From Antitrichia curtipendula (lineage: Eukaryota > Streptophyta > Bryopsida > Hypnales > Leucodontaceae), in NCBI GenBank assembly GCA_951230915.1, contig OX579641.1, positions 3,658,001 to 3,722,000 of the forward strand: a stretch of DNA of 64,000 nucleotides. The letters run 5' to 3'. Position numbers and translations under genes: made by a program. The notes under the pieces were generated by a model, which did no database searches, was not told the DNA's origin, and worked only from the letters and a program-made list of their open reading frames with translations. Positions 11,801 through 22,422 of this stretch are shown here, piece by piece. How positions within the stretch are numbered: the stretch's first letter is position 1; each line of letters starts with the position of its first letter.

Positions 11801-12353
11801 CACTGTAACTCTCATAGCACCTCCCCCACCTCGGATCCCTGCACACCGCCAGACACGGCGCGAACGAATACACGATTCCCGTGGCCCTCACCTCCAGCGC
11901 CGTCGCACTTCCAATCCTCCTCACCAACCATGGATCCCTCGTGCACCCCAACCCCACGTTATGCGGAAAGATGGTCGCCCCGTAGGCGTTGTTGTGCCCG
12001 TGGACGGCATCAATACCGTACAGCATCGGAATGCCCAGACGGGTGCTGAGGGCGCCTGACTGGAGGCTGTTGGTCATGGCCATCCACTGGGAGGGAGTGG
12101 CGCGGAATGTGGGCTCGCTGCCACCGCCGCTCAGGACGGAACCGATCTTGTACTTCTGGAGGACGGAAGGGGTGGCGACGCTGCGCTCGATTTGAATCAT
12201 CTGGCCAATCTTCTCGTCGAGAGTCATGCGGGAAAGGAGGTCGGAGACGCGCTTCTCGATGGGTTGGCGGGGGTCTTTGTACAATTGGGCGGCGGCAGGA
12301 TTTGCAAGTACCAGGATCAAGGCAAACAGCCCCCATTGTGATGATAATCCCAT
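8829..12353 (-). CDS. Secreted GH3 beta-glucosidase / beta-D-glucan exohydrolase
   Basis: Exons 12353-11707, 10686-10155, 9618-9417 and 9313-8829 join in frame (1866 nt, 621 aa), the usual length for plant GH3 exohydrolases. The start [20 protein letters not shown] is a signal peptide ending near AAAQ, so the enzyme is probably apoplastic and trims cell-wall beta-glucans or glucosides. Domain 1 carries KHFVGDGGT (224-232) and the nucleophile motif VVISDWEG with Asp near 303. Domain 2 carries [10 protein letters not shown], then the acid/base motif [10 protein letters not shown] with Glu near 503, and a C-terminal LPMNVGD. Closest in design to barley exohydrolase ExoI and Arabidopsis BGLC-type enzymes. 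All introns are GT-AG (1020, 536 and 103 nt). An in-frame ATG 66 nt upstream (12419) would spoil the signal peptide, so the later one is preferred. Substrate preference cannot be read from sequence. Confidence 0.93.
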
Positions 12354-12470
12354 CTTGGTGATGGGATTGCAACCTGAATCAAACAACAACCACACCACTC
12401 TACTTAAAATCGTTTGCATCTGAGGAATAAAATGGTCGTGTATTCAGTAAAATGGCAAGCTCCAGGGCAG

Positions 12471-12480
12471 TATATATAAT
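12471..12480 (-). promoter_or_regulatory. TATA box of the GH3 gene
   Basis: ATTATATATA on the minus strand lies about 118 bases upstream of the chosen ATG. A transcription start about 30 bases downstream (near 12440) would give a short leader of about 85 nt, typical for a plant gene. No other TATA-like element is as close. Confidence 0.55.
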
Positions 12481-12711
12481 TGTGCTTCACTCGTCCAAAG
12501 CTTGAAAAACTAGAACTGCTATAGAGTTGAAGTTTCAGTTAGGGTGACTGAAACTGCGTCCAATTTAAACGAATATGAGGTTCAAAGACTAGACGCAACT
12601 GATTCTTTGTTCCAAATGTAAATTATACAAACTGGAAAAGACATGCATTATGAGTCCCTCTGGCTCCTAGAACGCCTTTCTAACACCAACCAAAACCTGC
12701 TGATCTTTGTT

Positions 12712-13250
12712 CAGACGGTTCAATCTCCTTCAACGACACGACGCAATGCATCCCGAGGTAAGGTCAAGTCAAACTCACAAAGCTGCAAAAACTGAAACTG
12801 AACTTCCAGTCAGGTCATTCACAGTTGGCACTGTACATCTAGACTCCTGACACCATTCGAAATCCAGATCACTTGTTGAATAACACGGGGGCATTCAAGT
12901 GCAAATGCAAGGCATTGCAGCTGAGCCTCCGGCTCTTTCCTGGGTCGATAATGTCCAGACGGATCAATCTCCTACAACGACACTACACAATATACCTCGA
13001 CGTTCAGCCGGTCGATGGCGTCAAACTCACAAGGCTCAAAAACTGAACTTCCTGACCATGAGATTGGCCATTCACAGGTGTCTCTAACCATCCACAGTAT
13101 ACTTGCTCCTGACACCATTCGAATTCCAGTGACAGAAGAGGAGATCAGCGTGGACACTGTGCTAGCTTACAGCTCGATCACTTATTTGAAGAGCACGGGA
13201 GCACCTGCAAGACTGCAAGGGCAAGTGCAAGGCTTCGCAGCTGCCACAGG
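12712..13250. repeat. Diverged tandem duplication, unit about 244 bp
   Basis: Unit 1 starts CAGACGGTTCAATCTCCTTC at 12712 and unit 2 starts CAGACGGATCAATCTCCTAC at 12956. Both continue with CAACGACAC, GTCAAACTCACAA, GACACCATTCGAA and end near a GGCATTGCAGCTG/GGCTTCGCAGCTG phrase. It lies just upstream of the GH3 promoter and is less AT-rich than the surrounding DNA. Open frames across it (for example 13015-13287 plus) match nothing I know. Confidence 0.65.
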
Positions 13251-13619
13251 GCGCTTATTTCAGTCTTCGGTGTTCAATCCCCCGTGAGTCTCACTTTCTT
13301 CTGTGTATGCGTGATTGCAACATGTGTCCAAAATTACTGTAATTAGTAAACTTTTGTAAACTTTTACAGGTGTCGCAATAAGCGCCCTGTGTGCGTACTT
13401 GTGGAGGTTGTGCACTTGTACGGCGGTAGTGGCTATTTGAAAAGGACGGAGACTGCGCCGAACAATCAGGACGAAACATCGACGAATTTAGCAACTGCCT
13501 TGCAAAGAGATCGATGGAAGTCCGGAACTCCGGATCTGGTTCGGTGGGACTGATGTATATGTGAGTCAACTGACTCCGTAATTCTAATTGCGGACTGTTC
13601 CATTTGTGCTGCACGCCGA

Positions 13620-16499
13620 TAATAACATGTTGACGTGGCTTGAACCAGATCAGTTGTAGGAAGCCTGGCTGTTGTATGTTCGGTAGACATTAGAAAAAAT
13701 TTCAGCCCAAAACAGGGCCGCCAGTTTTGCACCCCTGCGGTGCTATTACAGAAAAAATGGGAAAAAAAAATTATTTTTTTATTTTTTAAAATTCGAAATC
13801 TGATGTGGCACTACTAGTGCCACGTCAGCGCCACGTCAGAATGGCAGATTTTTTATATTTTTTTATTTTCTTAATATTTTTTTTGAAAAATTAATTAATT
13901 AATTAATTTTTTTTTTTTGAAAAGATATTCTTTTAATGGTTCCGTTACTGCACGGCGGGGCTGCCGAAAATCAGAGCTTAGCAGCCTTGTTTTCAGCCTT
14001 GTTTTGGCCTCGTTCATGCTCGCAAAACATAAGTTAAGCTGGTTGTTTTGTTTTGTGACGGTGAGATCTCTTGGACCGTGCATCCCTGGTTTTAAAAGCC
14101 CTCTGCTAGGAGGGTGCATGGGCTTTGTTTTGTGACATTTGGACTTACGTTGTGAAAGTTATTGAATTTCAAGGTTTAATAAATTAAAAAATTAGCAAAT
14201 TATTTCTATTTTGTGACAACAGCAAAGAATACACTAGTTACAGTAAGCTTGAAAGGATGAGGTCAATCACTGAGGTATTTTGCCAAAAATAATTGGATTT
14301 ATAGACCAATAGGTATATTCTTCATTTTTATAGTAATTTGAAAAGTTATCCATCGGCTACTTTTTTGCCTTGATAGCATTTTAGGATAAAATGTCCATGG
14401 ACCCATTTTGTGTGGCTTTTAGATAATTTTAAATGAATTGTATAAAATGAAGATAAATAAATTTTCATCCAATTTTATTTTTAAAATCTTTTGAATGTAC
14501 TTGGGATATTGGGATGTTGGTGTAAACTACACTCAAATGTTGAGATGGGCAATTTCGTTAAAATGACAGAAATTTTGCAACTTTGGCAGTTTTTATAGTT
14601 CAAATTGGGCGGCCTGAAATGTACAATTGTCCTAGATTTCTAAAATCTATATCATTCCTAGCTATATGAAATCTACAAGTGTTATAGATGTCAACTTCAA
14701 ACTTCAATCCGCACAATATGAAATCTATACCTTTCCTAGATTTTTAAATCTATGACAATTTTAGATGTCACTTTCATAGTTTAGATTGAGCAGTCTGAAA
14801 ATGGCACACGGAATATCACCATTTCAATGAAATTCTCCACTGAATTATTATTGATTTCTTTACAAAAGATGATGCTAACCAAATGGAAGAGTACTATCTA
14901 TTGAGGAGAAAATCAATAGACCATGGTTATAGATCCAAGAGATTTTTTAAGAAAATATTTGGAGCAATTGTCCCTCCTTACTCTAATTAAATATAGAATT
15001 TACTCAAAAAATGATATTTTTTGAATAAATTTGAGTCTAACTAATGAAATGCAGTTAATGAATTTTAATTTCTACTCTAAGTTGAAAAAAAATTTAAATT
15101 TTAAAATTAAACTATTTATTGAAATTTGAACTTTGGATCTATAACCATGGTCTATTGATTTTCTAATTATAGAATTACACAAACATTTGGTCTATACCAT
15201 GATGTTTCAAACTATAATATACATCTTTTTTGAACTTTTTGAATTTTTAAGAACATACTAAATTTTATATGATTTTTCTTCACTCTTTTTAAAAAAAATT
15301 ACAATAATCTCAAATTTTTACAAATAAATCAAAATTTTGTATGACTTATAGAAGACACGTGATTTCGTCTCTAAGGAGTTTAAAAAAAAAATCCAATCAT
15401 ATTTAGTGGCAAAAAGAACATACAAAGTAAAATATATTGACATTGTTTACATGGTCATAGTCTCTTCTTTTAAGTATTAGGGACATTCTAAACCCAAAGG
15501 CTGTGCCATTTCTTTTGAGGCCGATTGTACAAATTTCATCATTTTATCCAATCACAAGTGAGGATTTTAAGGCTCTGTCTTTACAAATTATACACTAAGG
15601 GACAATTTACACCTAGAGACTGCTTTGTGCGACCATGCTCTTGAGCTGGGACACACGAGACTATCTTGTGTGATGATGTGAACATCTTATTCGAATTCAA
15701 TTTCTCCTACTCCCCCCCAAAATTCACAGCCATTGATTTCACATCACAAAAAATCCCTCCCCCCCAATGCCGTTGATCCTTTGAAAAATTCAAAGTTGTT
15801 GATGACGATCGTGGTTGTCCAAAAGCAGATATATAATATGGCATAAAATATGGTATAGAATACATACTGAATATGATGCAAAATATGATGCAAAAGACGG
15901 TTAAGAACTTCAAAGCATGGACAAAAATATATTGAAATATGGATACGGATACATATTAAATATCCCATATCGATTATATTGATTGCACAGCGTTCAAAAA
16001 TACAAGTAGTGGGGTGGTAGGGATGCAGGTTTTATTGAATTGAAATAAACTACTTTCAATTCAATTGAATCTGAACGCATGAGTGACTAACTATGCACTC
16101 AGAAGACAGGTTGAGATGCTCCAAACCTTAATCCTTTAAGTGTGTGATTGACTTTTTGTAGTAAAACTAAGTTTCAAGAACATTGTCCCTCCTTGAAAGT
16201 ACTCATTACGATTCCAGTAACCCGTATTCAGAAACCCAGATCCACAATTTTACTCCCTCGTAGCCATCGCCACACAGGTACTCTGAACTATAGATAAACC
16301 CTAAACCTTAAACCCTGTCTCCCTAGCTCCTCATGGCACGTCCTTTCCACTTCCCCCCCCCCCGCATGCAGACATATGTTTTGGTTCAGAAATTCACAAT
16401 TGTGCATATCCATTCAATCTGCAACCTGACATTTCTGCAAAAAATGTGAACATGTTTTGAGGTTTTGGCAAACTAGCAAAACACAGCGGAAGTGGCATT
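13620..16499. other. AT-rich gene-free stretch
   Basis: Contains a near-perfect palindrome TGATGTGGCACTACTAGTGC...CACGTCA (13801-13826) beside TTAATTAATTAATTAA, the second copy of a dispersed repeat (15000-15420, related to 5880-6350), a run of C at about 16354-16363, and short interstitial telomere-like TAAACCCTAAACC at about 16298. No exon was recognised. Confidence 0.55.
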
Positions 16500-17640
16500 A
16501 AGTGCGAACTTCAAACTCAAACTGATTTTCCGGCATTGGTGTCTCCACTCTCTCCCAGCGTACAAGCACAAGAGGTACTGTACTTGGCGGAGTCAGTGAT
16601 CTCAAATGTGGCTGACTTGAGCAAATTAATAACCCACCAATAAAAATTTCAAATCGAGCAGAGTTCTGCCAAATTTCAAATTGAGCGAACTTCTACAGAC
16701 ATTGGAATTGACAGTGATAAGCTTGACGTTTTAGCAAATTCAGAAGTGGATATATATAGCCACTTCAGCTATTTATGAAAATCACATGTTATGAGACCAC
16801 TACCAGAAATATACCCACAAAAACAAAAACACTAGTAGCAAACCACGCAACTCATATAACGTACTCTCTACCAGAAATCCAGCTCCAAAATTCGTTGGGA
16901 GCTTCACCCAAAGTCCAATCTCAAACTGATTTTTCCGGCATTGCGTCCACTTCCGGTTTCGCAAACCGCGGGATATACTTCGCCCTCTCTTGGTCGTGAT
17001 CTTCCAGGAGGAAATGACCCCCATCCAGGAAAGTGAAATTACAATTTAGAAAATAATTAAGTTTATAGCTACAAAATATGTGAACATATTATCTTCAGCA
17101 ATTTGCGCTATGTATGAAAATCACGTAACCTGGGACCACTGGCTGCTGGATATATATATCCACAAGTACTCAGAAAAAACAAGCAATACTTGCTACAACA
17201 TTCATTGTGAGCTCCACTCGATCATCGAGTTTCAAATAGATTTTCCGGCATTGCACGGTCATTTCTTTCCCGGCGTGACCGCAGGTTACACTTGGCGACC
17301 TCGTCGACGTGATCTTCCAGCAGGAAGAAGTGTCCCGCATCCATCCAGGAATTGAAACTCACATTGGCAAAATTTTACAAAATTTTACAGTTACAAAACA
17401 TGAGAAAAAACAGAGTGTGAGATTTTATTTCATAGAACATACAGTAGTGTTTTTAGCAACTTGCGGCCCTGTTTATGAAAATCACGTAACCTGAGGCTAA
17501 CAGCTGGATATGTACAAGAACGGTAGAAATATATGCAACTTGCAAATTAGAACTTGCTACCAAGGCTCAAAATTCGTTGCACATGTTCGATCTTCACCCA
17601 GGCAAACTCCGAGCACTAAACTTCGAATGTCATTTGATTT
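16500..17640 (-). pseudogene. Degenerate tandem copies of the 3' end of the alpha/beta hydrolase gene
   Basis: Directly downstream of the intact hydrolase, three weaker repeats of its last ~75 coding bases plus 3' flank follow one another. At about 17030-16925 the minus strand still reads DGGHFLLEDH then AKYIPRFAK. At about 17350-17240 it reads DAGHFFLLEDHVDEVAK. At 16501-16560 only the flank (GATTTTCCGGCATTG) remains. The same flank phrases recur in each unit: TATGAAAATCAC at about 16775, 17110 and 17475, and GATTTTCCGGCATTG at about 16523, 16928 and 17239, giving a period of 310-405 bp. The catalytic His is kept in two copies, but frames are broken and no upstream coding part is present. 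Confidence 0.75.
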
Positions 17641-17661
17641 TACCGCCATTCGATTATCCAA

Positions 17662-19278
17662 TCACTCTTTCGCCGGCGTGACCTTTTTCGCAAACTTCAG
17701 AATATACTTGGCCACTTCTTCCACATGATCTTCCAGCACGAAGTGTCCCCCATCCAACAAGTGCAGCTCTGCCTTGGGCAGGTCTCTCAGAAACGCCTTG
17801 GCCCCAGGCACTCCGAAGATGAAGTCGTTCTTGCCCCACGTAATGAGCGTGGGGAACTGGTACTTCCGGAACAACGCGTGGAAGCCCGGGTACAACTTCA
17901 GATTCGTCTGGTAGTCGTAGAAGAGGGCTAATTGGATCTCCGTGTGGCCTGGTTGTGACAGGAAGTAGTAGTCCAGGTACCAGTTGTCGGGCGCGACGCG
18001 GGCAACGTCTTTCGCACCGGTGACGTATTGGTATTTGGTGGTTTCGAGGGTGAAGAGAGAGAGGAGGGGGGTTTCGTTCTCGGTAGTCTTGTTGGCCCAG
18101 TACCTGCAGGCACAATTACAACACAGTTCGATGATTTCATGTAAATAGTCTCCGAGCTAAGATCGAGGGATTTCAGGATTTGTGTTCTAGAAATCTGAAG
18201 TCCATCTTAATCTCATGATAAGAGGAGACTCCCGTTGTGCCTGACTTGGTAACTCGCAGGTTGCGAAGCTAGAAGCACAAGATGGAGTCCCTTAATTCTA
18301 GTTGTGCATTGCAAGGCCTCCCTATCCAGTTGCAATTTTGGCTACGGAAGGAGCACTTCGAGGTCACAAGAAGCTGTCTTAGAAGGTACATTGACTACTA
18401 AGGTTAATGAGTCCATTGTGGACACAAATGGGAGCAAGCTCATTTGTGAACAAAATTGTAACGGTGGTGTACATTCAAGTTCTGAAATGTACACCACTAA
18501 TATAATTTTTCCCACAACGAGCTTGCTCCCATACTTACCTTACACGCAGCAGCAGAAGGTGATTTCGTAATCGTGTTTAAAAATTCTACAAGGGGCTAGT
18601 TCGAGGAGGAATTACAAAGAATTATGTTGTACCCAATTCAATTGATAAGAAAACTGACAATTCCAGGTTAAAGCAGAAATTCGAATCACTGCATCTAATA
18701 CCCCTAATAGTGCATTGCAGAGATTTAAACCTTAATAATTCCATTCCACATCAGAGCAATTGAAAAAAAAGCAAGGAATAATTTTAACAAGCAAACAAAC
18801 GAGCCGAGAAAAAAGATGCTTGTGTCCCAAGAGGCACCTACTTGCGAATGGGATCCCAGAAGGAAGTCAGTCCTTCTTCATACGCATTCCCATTCTGCAC
18901 GACTAACCCCAGAATCCTCTCCGGATGCGCCTGCAGCAACCGCAACCCCACGGGCGCCCCATAGTCCATGATGTAAATGTAATAGTTCTTCAACCCCAGC
19001 TGCTGAATGAGCTCTTCCACGGTGTCCGCCAAGTTATCGAACGTGTAGTCAAACTTGTCAACAGGGGGCGAGGTCGTGTACCCGAATCCTGGGTAATCAG
19101 GCGCTACGACATGGAGGAAGACGGACAGCAACGGAATCAAGTTGCGGAACATGTGCGAAGAGGTCGGGAAGCCGTGGAGCAGCAGAATCGTGGGATCGGA
19201 AGGGTTCCCGGCCTCGCGGTAAAACATCGTCACGGAGGAGAGGTTCGCCACTCTGTGGTACACTACAGGGGGCGCCAT
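17662..19278 (-). CDS. Alpha/beta hydrolase with Asp nucleophile (haloalkane dehalogenase / epoxide hydrolase-like)
   Basis: Two exons, 19278-18842 and 18103-17662, join in frame (879 nt, 292 aa) across a 738-nt GT-AG intron. The fold's signature parts are visible: oxyanion loop HGFPTSS at 35-41, DYPGFGYT at 61-68, nucleophile elbow MDYGAP with Asp105, NGNAYEEG at 129-136, acid Asp239 in GKNDFIF and catalytic His266 in [10 protein letters not shown] Ser is replaced by Asp at the elbow, as in haloalkane dehalogenases and epoxide hydrolases, so a hydrolytic dehalogenase/epoxide-type reaction is likely but the substrate is unknown. Ser-type esterase activity is unlikely. No signal peptide: probably cytosolic. 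The DYGAP elbow and NAYEEG...WDPIR block are, to my knowledge, typical of bacterial and fungal relatives, which makes transfer into the plant lineage plausible (inference). Confidence 0.88.
18428..18532. repeat. 105-bp foldback inside the alpha/beta hydrolase intron
   Basis: ATGGGAGCAAGCTC (18428-18441) is the exact complement of GAGCTTGCTCCCAT (18519-18532), and the inner GGTGGTGTACATT pairs with AATGTACACCAC. Between them pairing is partial. A small MITE-like foldback, or a structured intron segment. Confidence 0.6.
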
Positions 19279-19720
19279 AGCTAGCTGCACGACACAGCGC
19301 GAAATCGAGCAACCAAGCAATGTGAGCAACGCGATTTCAAATTCAATTCAAGACCAGATTGTAGAGCTGGAAATCTCTCCCACTCGCAGATTTGGAAGCA
19401 ATAAAGAGAGAGTCAGTACGTGAATTGTAACACCCCCAAATTCTCCCAACCAAGTTACGACGCACGAGGGCTCCACTGTTTCAAGACGTACCAGATTTAA
19501 CAACTGAAACGAGAGTCAGCAACACTACTTCTACCGAGACCAAATTCTGCAGCTCTCACTCTCTCGCAGTATCTGAAACGCGCGATTTGAACGAGAGTTA
19601 CCTGCCTGAACTCGTGAACTGCGGCTAGTATAGACAGACACCTCGACTTCAAAACTCCTCACCGAGCTAGGTGCAGTGAATTTGACTTATCATGGTGATC
19701 ATGGCAGTCCACTGCTACGT

Positions 19721-19730
19721 TATATATATA
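19721..19730 (-). promoter_or_regulatory. Possible TATA box of the alpha/beta hydrolase gene
   Basis: TATATATATA lies about 445 bases upstream of the hydrolase ATG. This would require a long leader or a 5' UTR intron, so the assignment is tentative; no nearer TATA was found. Confidence 0.25.
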
Positions 19731-20218
19731 GCAAGTACATAGGCTTGAGAGGAAAGAACAGGCGTTGCTGCAAGCGCCCTTCGATTGGAGCTGCCATGAG
19801 GTCATTACGCACCTGTGACGCAACAGATGCGCATCAATTGCATCAGGAATTTCATCTGTGGAGGTAACCAGGGTGTCAGGGGACTGTGGATCACTTCCAC
19901 TTCCAGGGATTCGCCATTCTATGGTTGGGTCGAAATCCCGTGGTTGGATTGGTTTCCACAGTGGATGGAAATCTTTGGGGCTATTATAAAATATGGGTTG
20001 TGGAAGTGGAAAACTGGGGAATTCTTTTACAGAAATGCATGTGTTTTTAGAAAATCCAAAATCTTATTCTTTAAAACGAAAGAGGACAAGCCCATCGAGT
20101 AAAGGTCTCACTTTTCTAGGTCATCATGAGGTCAGAGCGCAAGACCAGGCACCGCGGCACAGCCCTTGTGACCGGACACTCTCCAGGGCTAGATCCGGGG
20201 CTTTTTCAACGAAGTCTA
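19731..20218. other. Unassigned stretch upstream of the MITE pair
   Basis: No conserved protein, splice pair or repeat was recognised here on either strand. Confidence 0.4.
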
Positions 20219-20967
20219 TAATAGTGGTAGTCACAGCCCCTCCGAGGATTGTCCGCTTCTCGGAGATTGGATGCGTGGTTTTGTGTGACTGGTTTCTGTT
20301 GTTCGGGGATTGCTCAACCTTGGAGGTTCACGCTGTGCCGTTCTTCTCCTCCGCAAGTGAAGAAAGGAGCTGCAAACGACATTTTCTCTGACAAAATTTC
20401 ACCTTCTGCTCCGTGATTGGTTTGCCGTGGTCGCCGTGGTGCTGTGCAAGTGAACCTTCTCGGAGATTTCATTTTTGCTGCAAAAGGGGTGTCACAGCCC
20501 CTCCACAAAATCGGGCTCCTCATTGGCTCCCCATTTCATGCGGCTGAAGAAATTTCTCAGAGAAAATCTCAACCTCGGAGGGGTTGTGACTACCCCTAAT
20601 AGTGGTAGTCACAGCCCCTCTGAGGATTGTCCGCTTCTCGGAGATTGGATGCGTGGTTTTGTGTGACTGGTTTCCTGTTGTTCGGGGATCGTTCAACCTT
20701 GGAAGTTCACGCTGTGCCGTTCTTCTCCTTCGCAAGTGAAGAAAGGAGCTGCAAACTGCATTTTCTCCAACAAAATTTCACCTTCTGCTCCGTGATTGGT
20801 TTGCCGTGGTGTGCAAGTGAACCTTCTCGGAGATTTCATTTTTGCTGCAAAAGGAGTGTCACAGCCCCTCCACAAAACAGGGCTCCCCGTTGGCTCCCCA
20901 TTTCATGCACCTAAAGAAATTTCTCAGAGAAAATCTCAACCTCGGAGGGGTTGTGACTACCCCTAAT
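20219..20967. mobile_element. Two head-to-tail MITE copies with GGTAGTCACAGCCCCTC termini
   Basis: Unit 1 (20219-20600) and unit 2 (20598-20967) are near-identical. Each starts TAGTGGTAGTCACAGCCCC and ends GGGGTTGTGACTACCCCTAA, which are inverted repeats of each other. The two share the AAT junction. Unit 2 differs mainly by a small internal loss near the GCCGTGGT stretch, and unit 1 has a longer middle. No coding capacity; short open frames here are chance. High identity suggests recent duplication. Superfamily not determined. Confidence 0.7.
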
Positions 20968-21556
20968 GTAACATAACATTGATAAATAATTCCCCCTTGG
21001 AGATTGGGAGAATCCTTTTCGAGATTCTTGGGAGTAAATCTAACTAGTTTAATCTAGAGATCTGGAGAGAGTCAATGGTTGGCTAGGAAGTTGTCATAAC
21101 ATTCAGTAGCAGTCATAGAGGCTCTCTTTTCCTCTCCAGAATCTTCATCGACAAAATTCATTCACTCGTCATTAATATAAGCTTCAATACCAAGGCAATC
21201 AATGGCAATACATTTATGGTGGCAATACATTTATGGTGTGTTCCATTTTTGGGGGGCTAATCTTAGGATTAGACAAACACATCAACAAAAAAATTGTAAA
21301 GAAAGATGGTTTGTTGAAAATGCAAAACACTCCCATTGAGTCAAATACTAATGCCATTTAATCATCCACCATCAAAGGCAAACTTTGGTAGTTACATGGA
21401 GGGCATGTTTTGTAGACATCTGCGGCTCAAGTGGGTAGAGACGTCATTTTTATATTGAAATACATTGTCCATCATGAACTCTCAAAGAGTATGGGATAAT
21501 TTGAAGATGAGAGTTTGATTGATCATTGTCAAAATGTAAACATTATATTTGAAATA

Positions 21557-21898
21557 GAATTTTAGATCTCATTTAGGCACAATAGAATAACTTTTCTCCA
21601 ACAACTTTGAACTAATAAAAGTTGGGAAATCAAGCTAAATTTCATTTCCAAAAATCCGTTTGAGATTTAAAGTATTCAATCAAAAGTTATAGACGAAATT
21701 TAGTGAGGATGTTTGAAAATGTCCCCAAAAATGTCTCTTCCAACCCCTCTCTCAAATTTGTCCATAACTTTTGATTTGAGGCTCAAAATCTCAAACGGAT
21801 TTTTGGATATGAAATTTAACTTGATTTTATCAACTTTTCTTGTTCAAATTTAAAAAACAAGGGTTATTTAGCTATGCCTAAATGAAGTTTGGAATTCA
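21557..21898. mobile_element. Foldback MITE, about 340 bp with arms of about 140 bp
   Basis: The left arm (CATTTAGGCACAATAGAATA ... CAAAAATCCGTTTGAGATTT ... CAAAAGTTATAGAC) is mirrored by the right arm (TCCATAACTTTTGATTTGAG ... AAATCTCAAACGGATTTTTG ... GCTATGCCTAAATG). The spacer is only a few tens of bases. On transcription it would form a long dsRNA. Target duplication not resolved. Confidence 0.65.
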
Positions 21899-22199
21899 AC
21901 TTCAAACTCGATTTCTGCTTTTAATTTAACAATGAGCAATTCAAGAACTCCTATTGATTCTATTATTCTAATTTACACATCCCACATGGGTTGTTTCACC
22001 TCCTACCACCCCGTAAGCATATAAAGAGCTTAATTTCATAATGCTAAACACAAATCATAAATGGCTTCTCAAATGGCTTGGGAAGCAAAGTGAGGTAATA
22101 GAATTTTAGAATTTATTATTCTCTATGAATTGAAATTTTTTTTTGAAGTTTTATTCAAAATTTCAAGAACTTCTTTCTCTTCGGCAACTTAGCTATGTG

Positions 22200-22422
22200 T
22201 AACGTTAAGCACTATCCGTGGAGGTCCCTATACAAAATTGCCTCGATTACTAGACATAACGAACCAATAATAGTGCCAGGCACTATTATTGGCGCACTTA
22301 ACGAAGCAAGACCCCTCACCACTCGGGCGTCCCGTCATGTGAAGGCTCAGCCCCTCATCCTCGGGCTCGCGCCCTCGGCCTCGCATGACGGGATGCCCTC
22401 CTGGTGAGGTGTCCCACTATAC
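22200..22422 (-). mobile_element. GC-rich double-hairpin element, copy G2
   Basis: On the minus strand it starts TATAGTGGGACACCTCACC and ends AGTGCTTAACGTTA, collinear with copy G1 but without the A1 insertion. The first hairpin uses CCCGTCATGTGAAGG and CCTCGCATGACGGG; the second is the perfect palindrome CCAATAATAGTGCC-A-GGCACTATTATTGG (22264-22292; 14-bp arms). Both hairpins differ in sequence from those of G1 yet remain self-complementary. Confidence 0.6.

Noticed and set aside
16298..16322. Telomere-like TAAACCC repeats
   Set aside because: Only about three imperfect units, too short to mark a telomere or a fusion point.
17654..18115. A 153-codon minus-strand frame over the hydrolase second exon
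   Set aside because: Arg/Pro-rich and frame-shifted relative to the exon that carries the catalytic Asp and His; a shadow.
19815..20391. Plus-strand frames of about 95-132 codons
   Set aside because: They run through the MITE pair and repeat in both units; not conserved protein.
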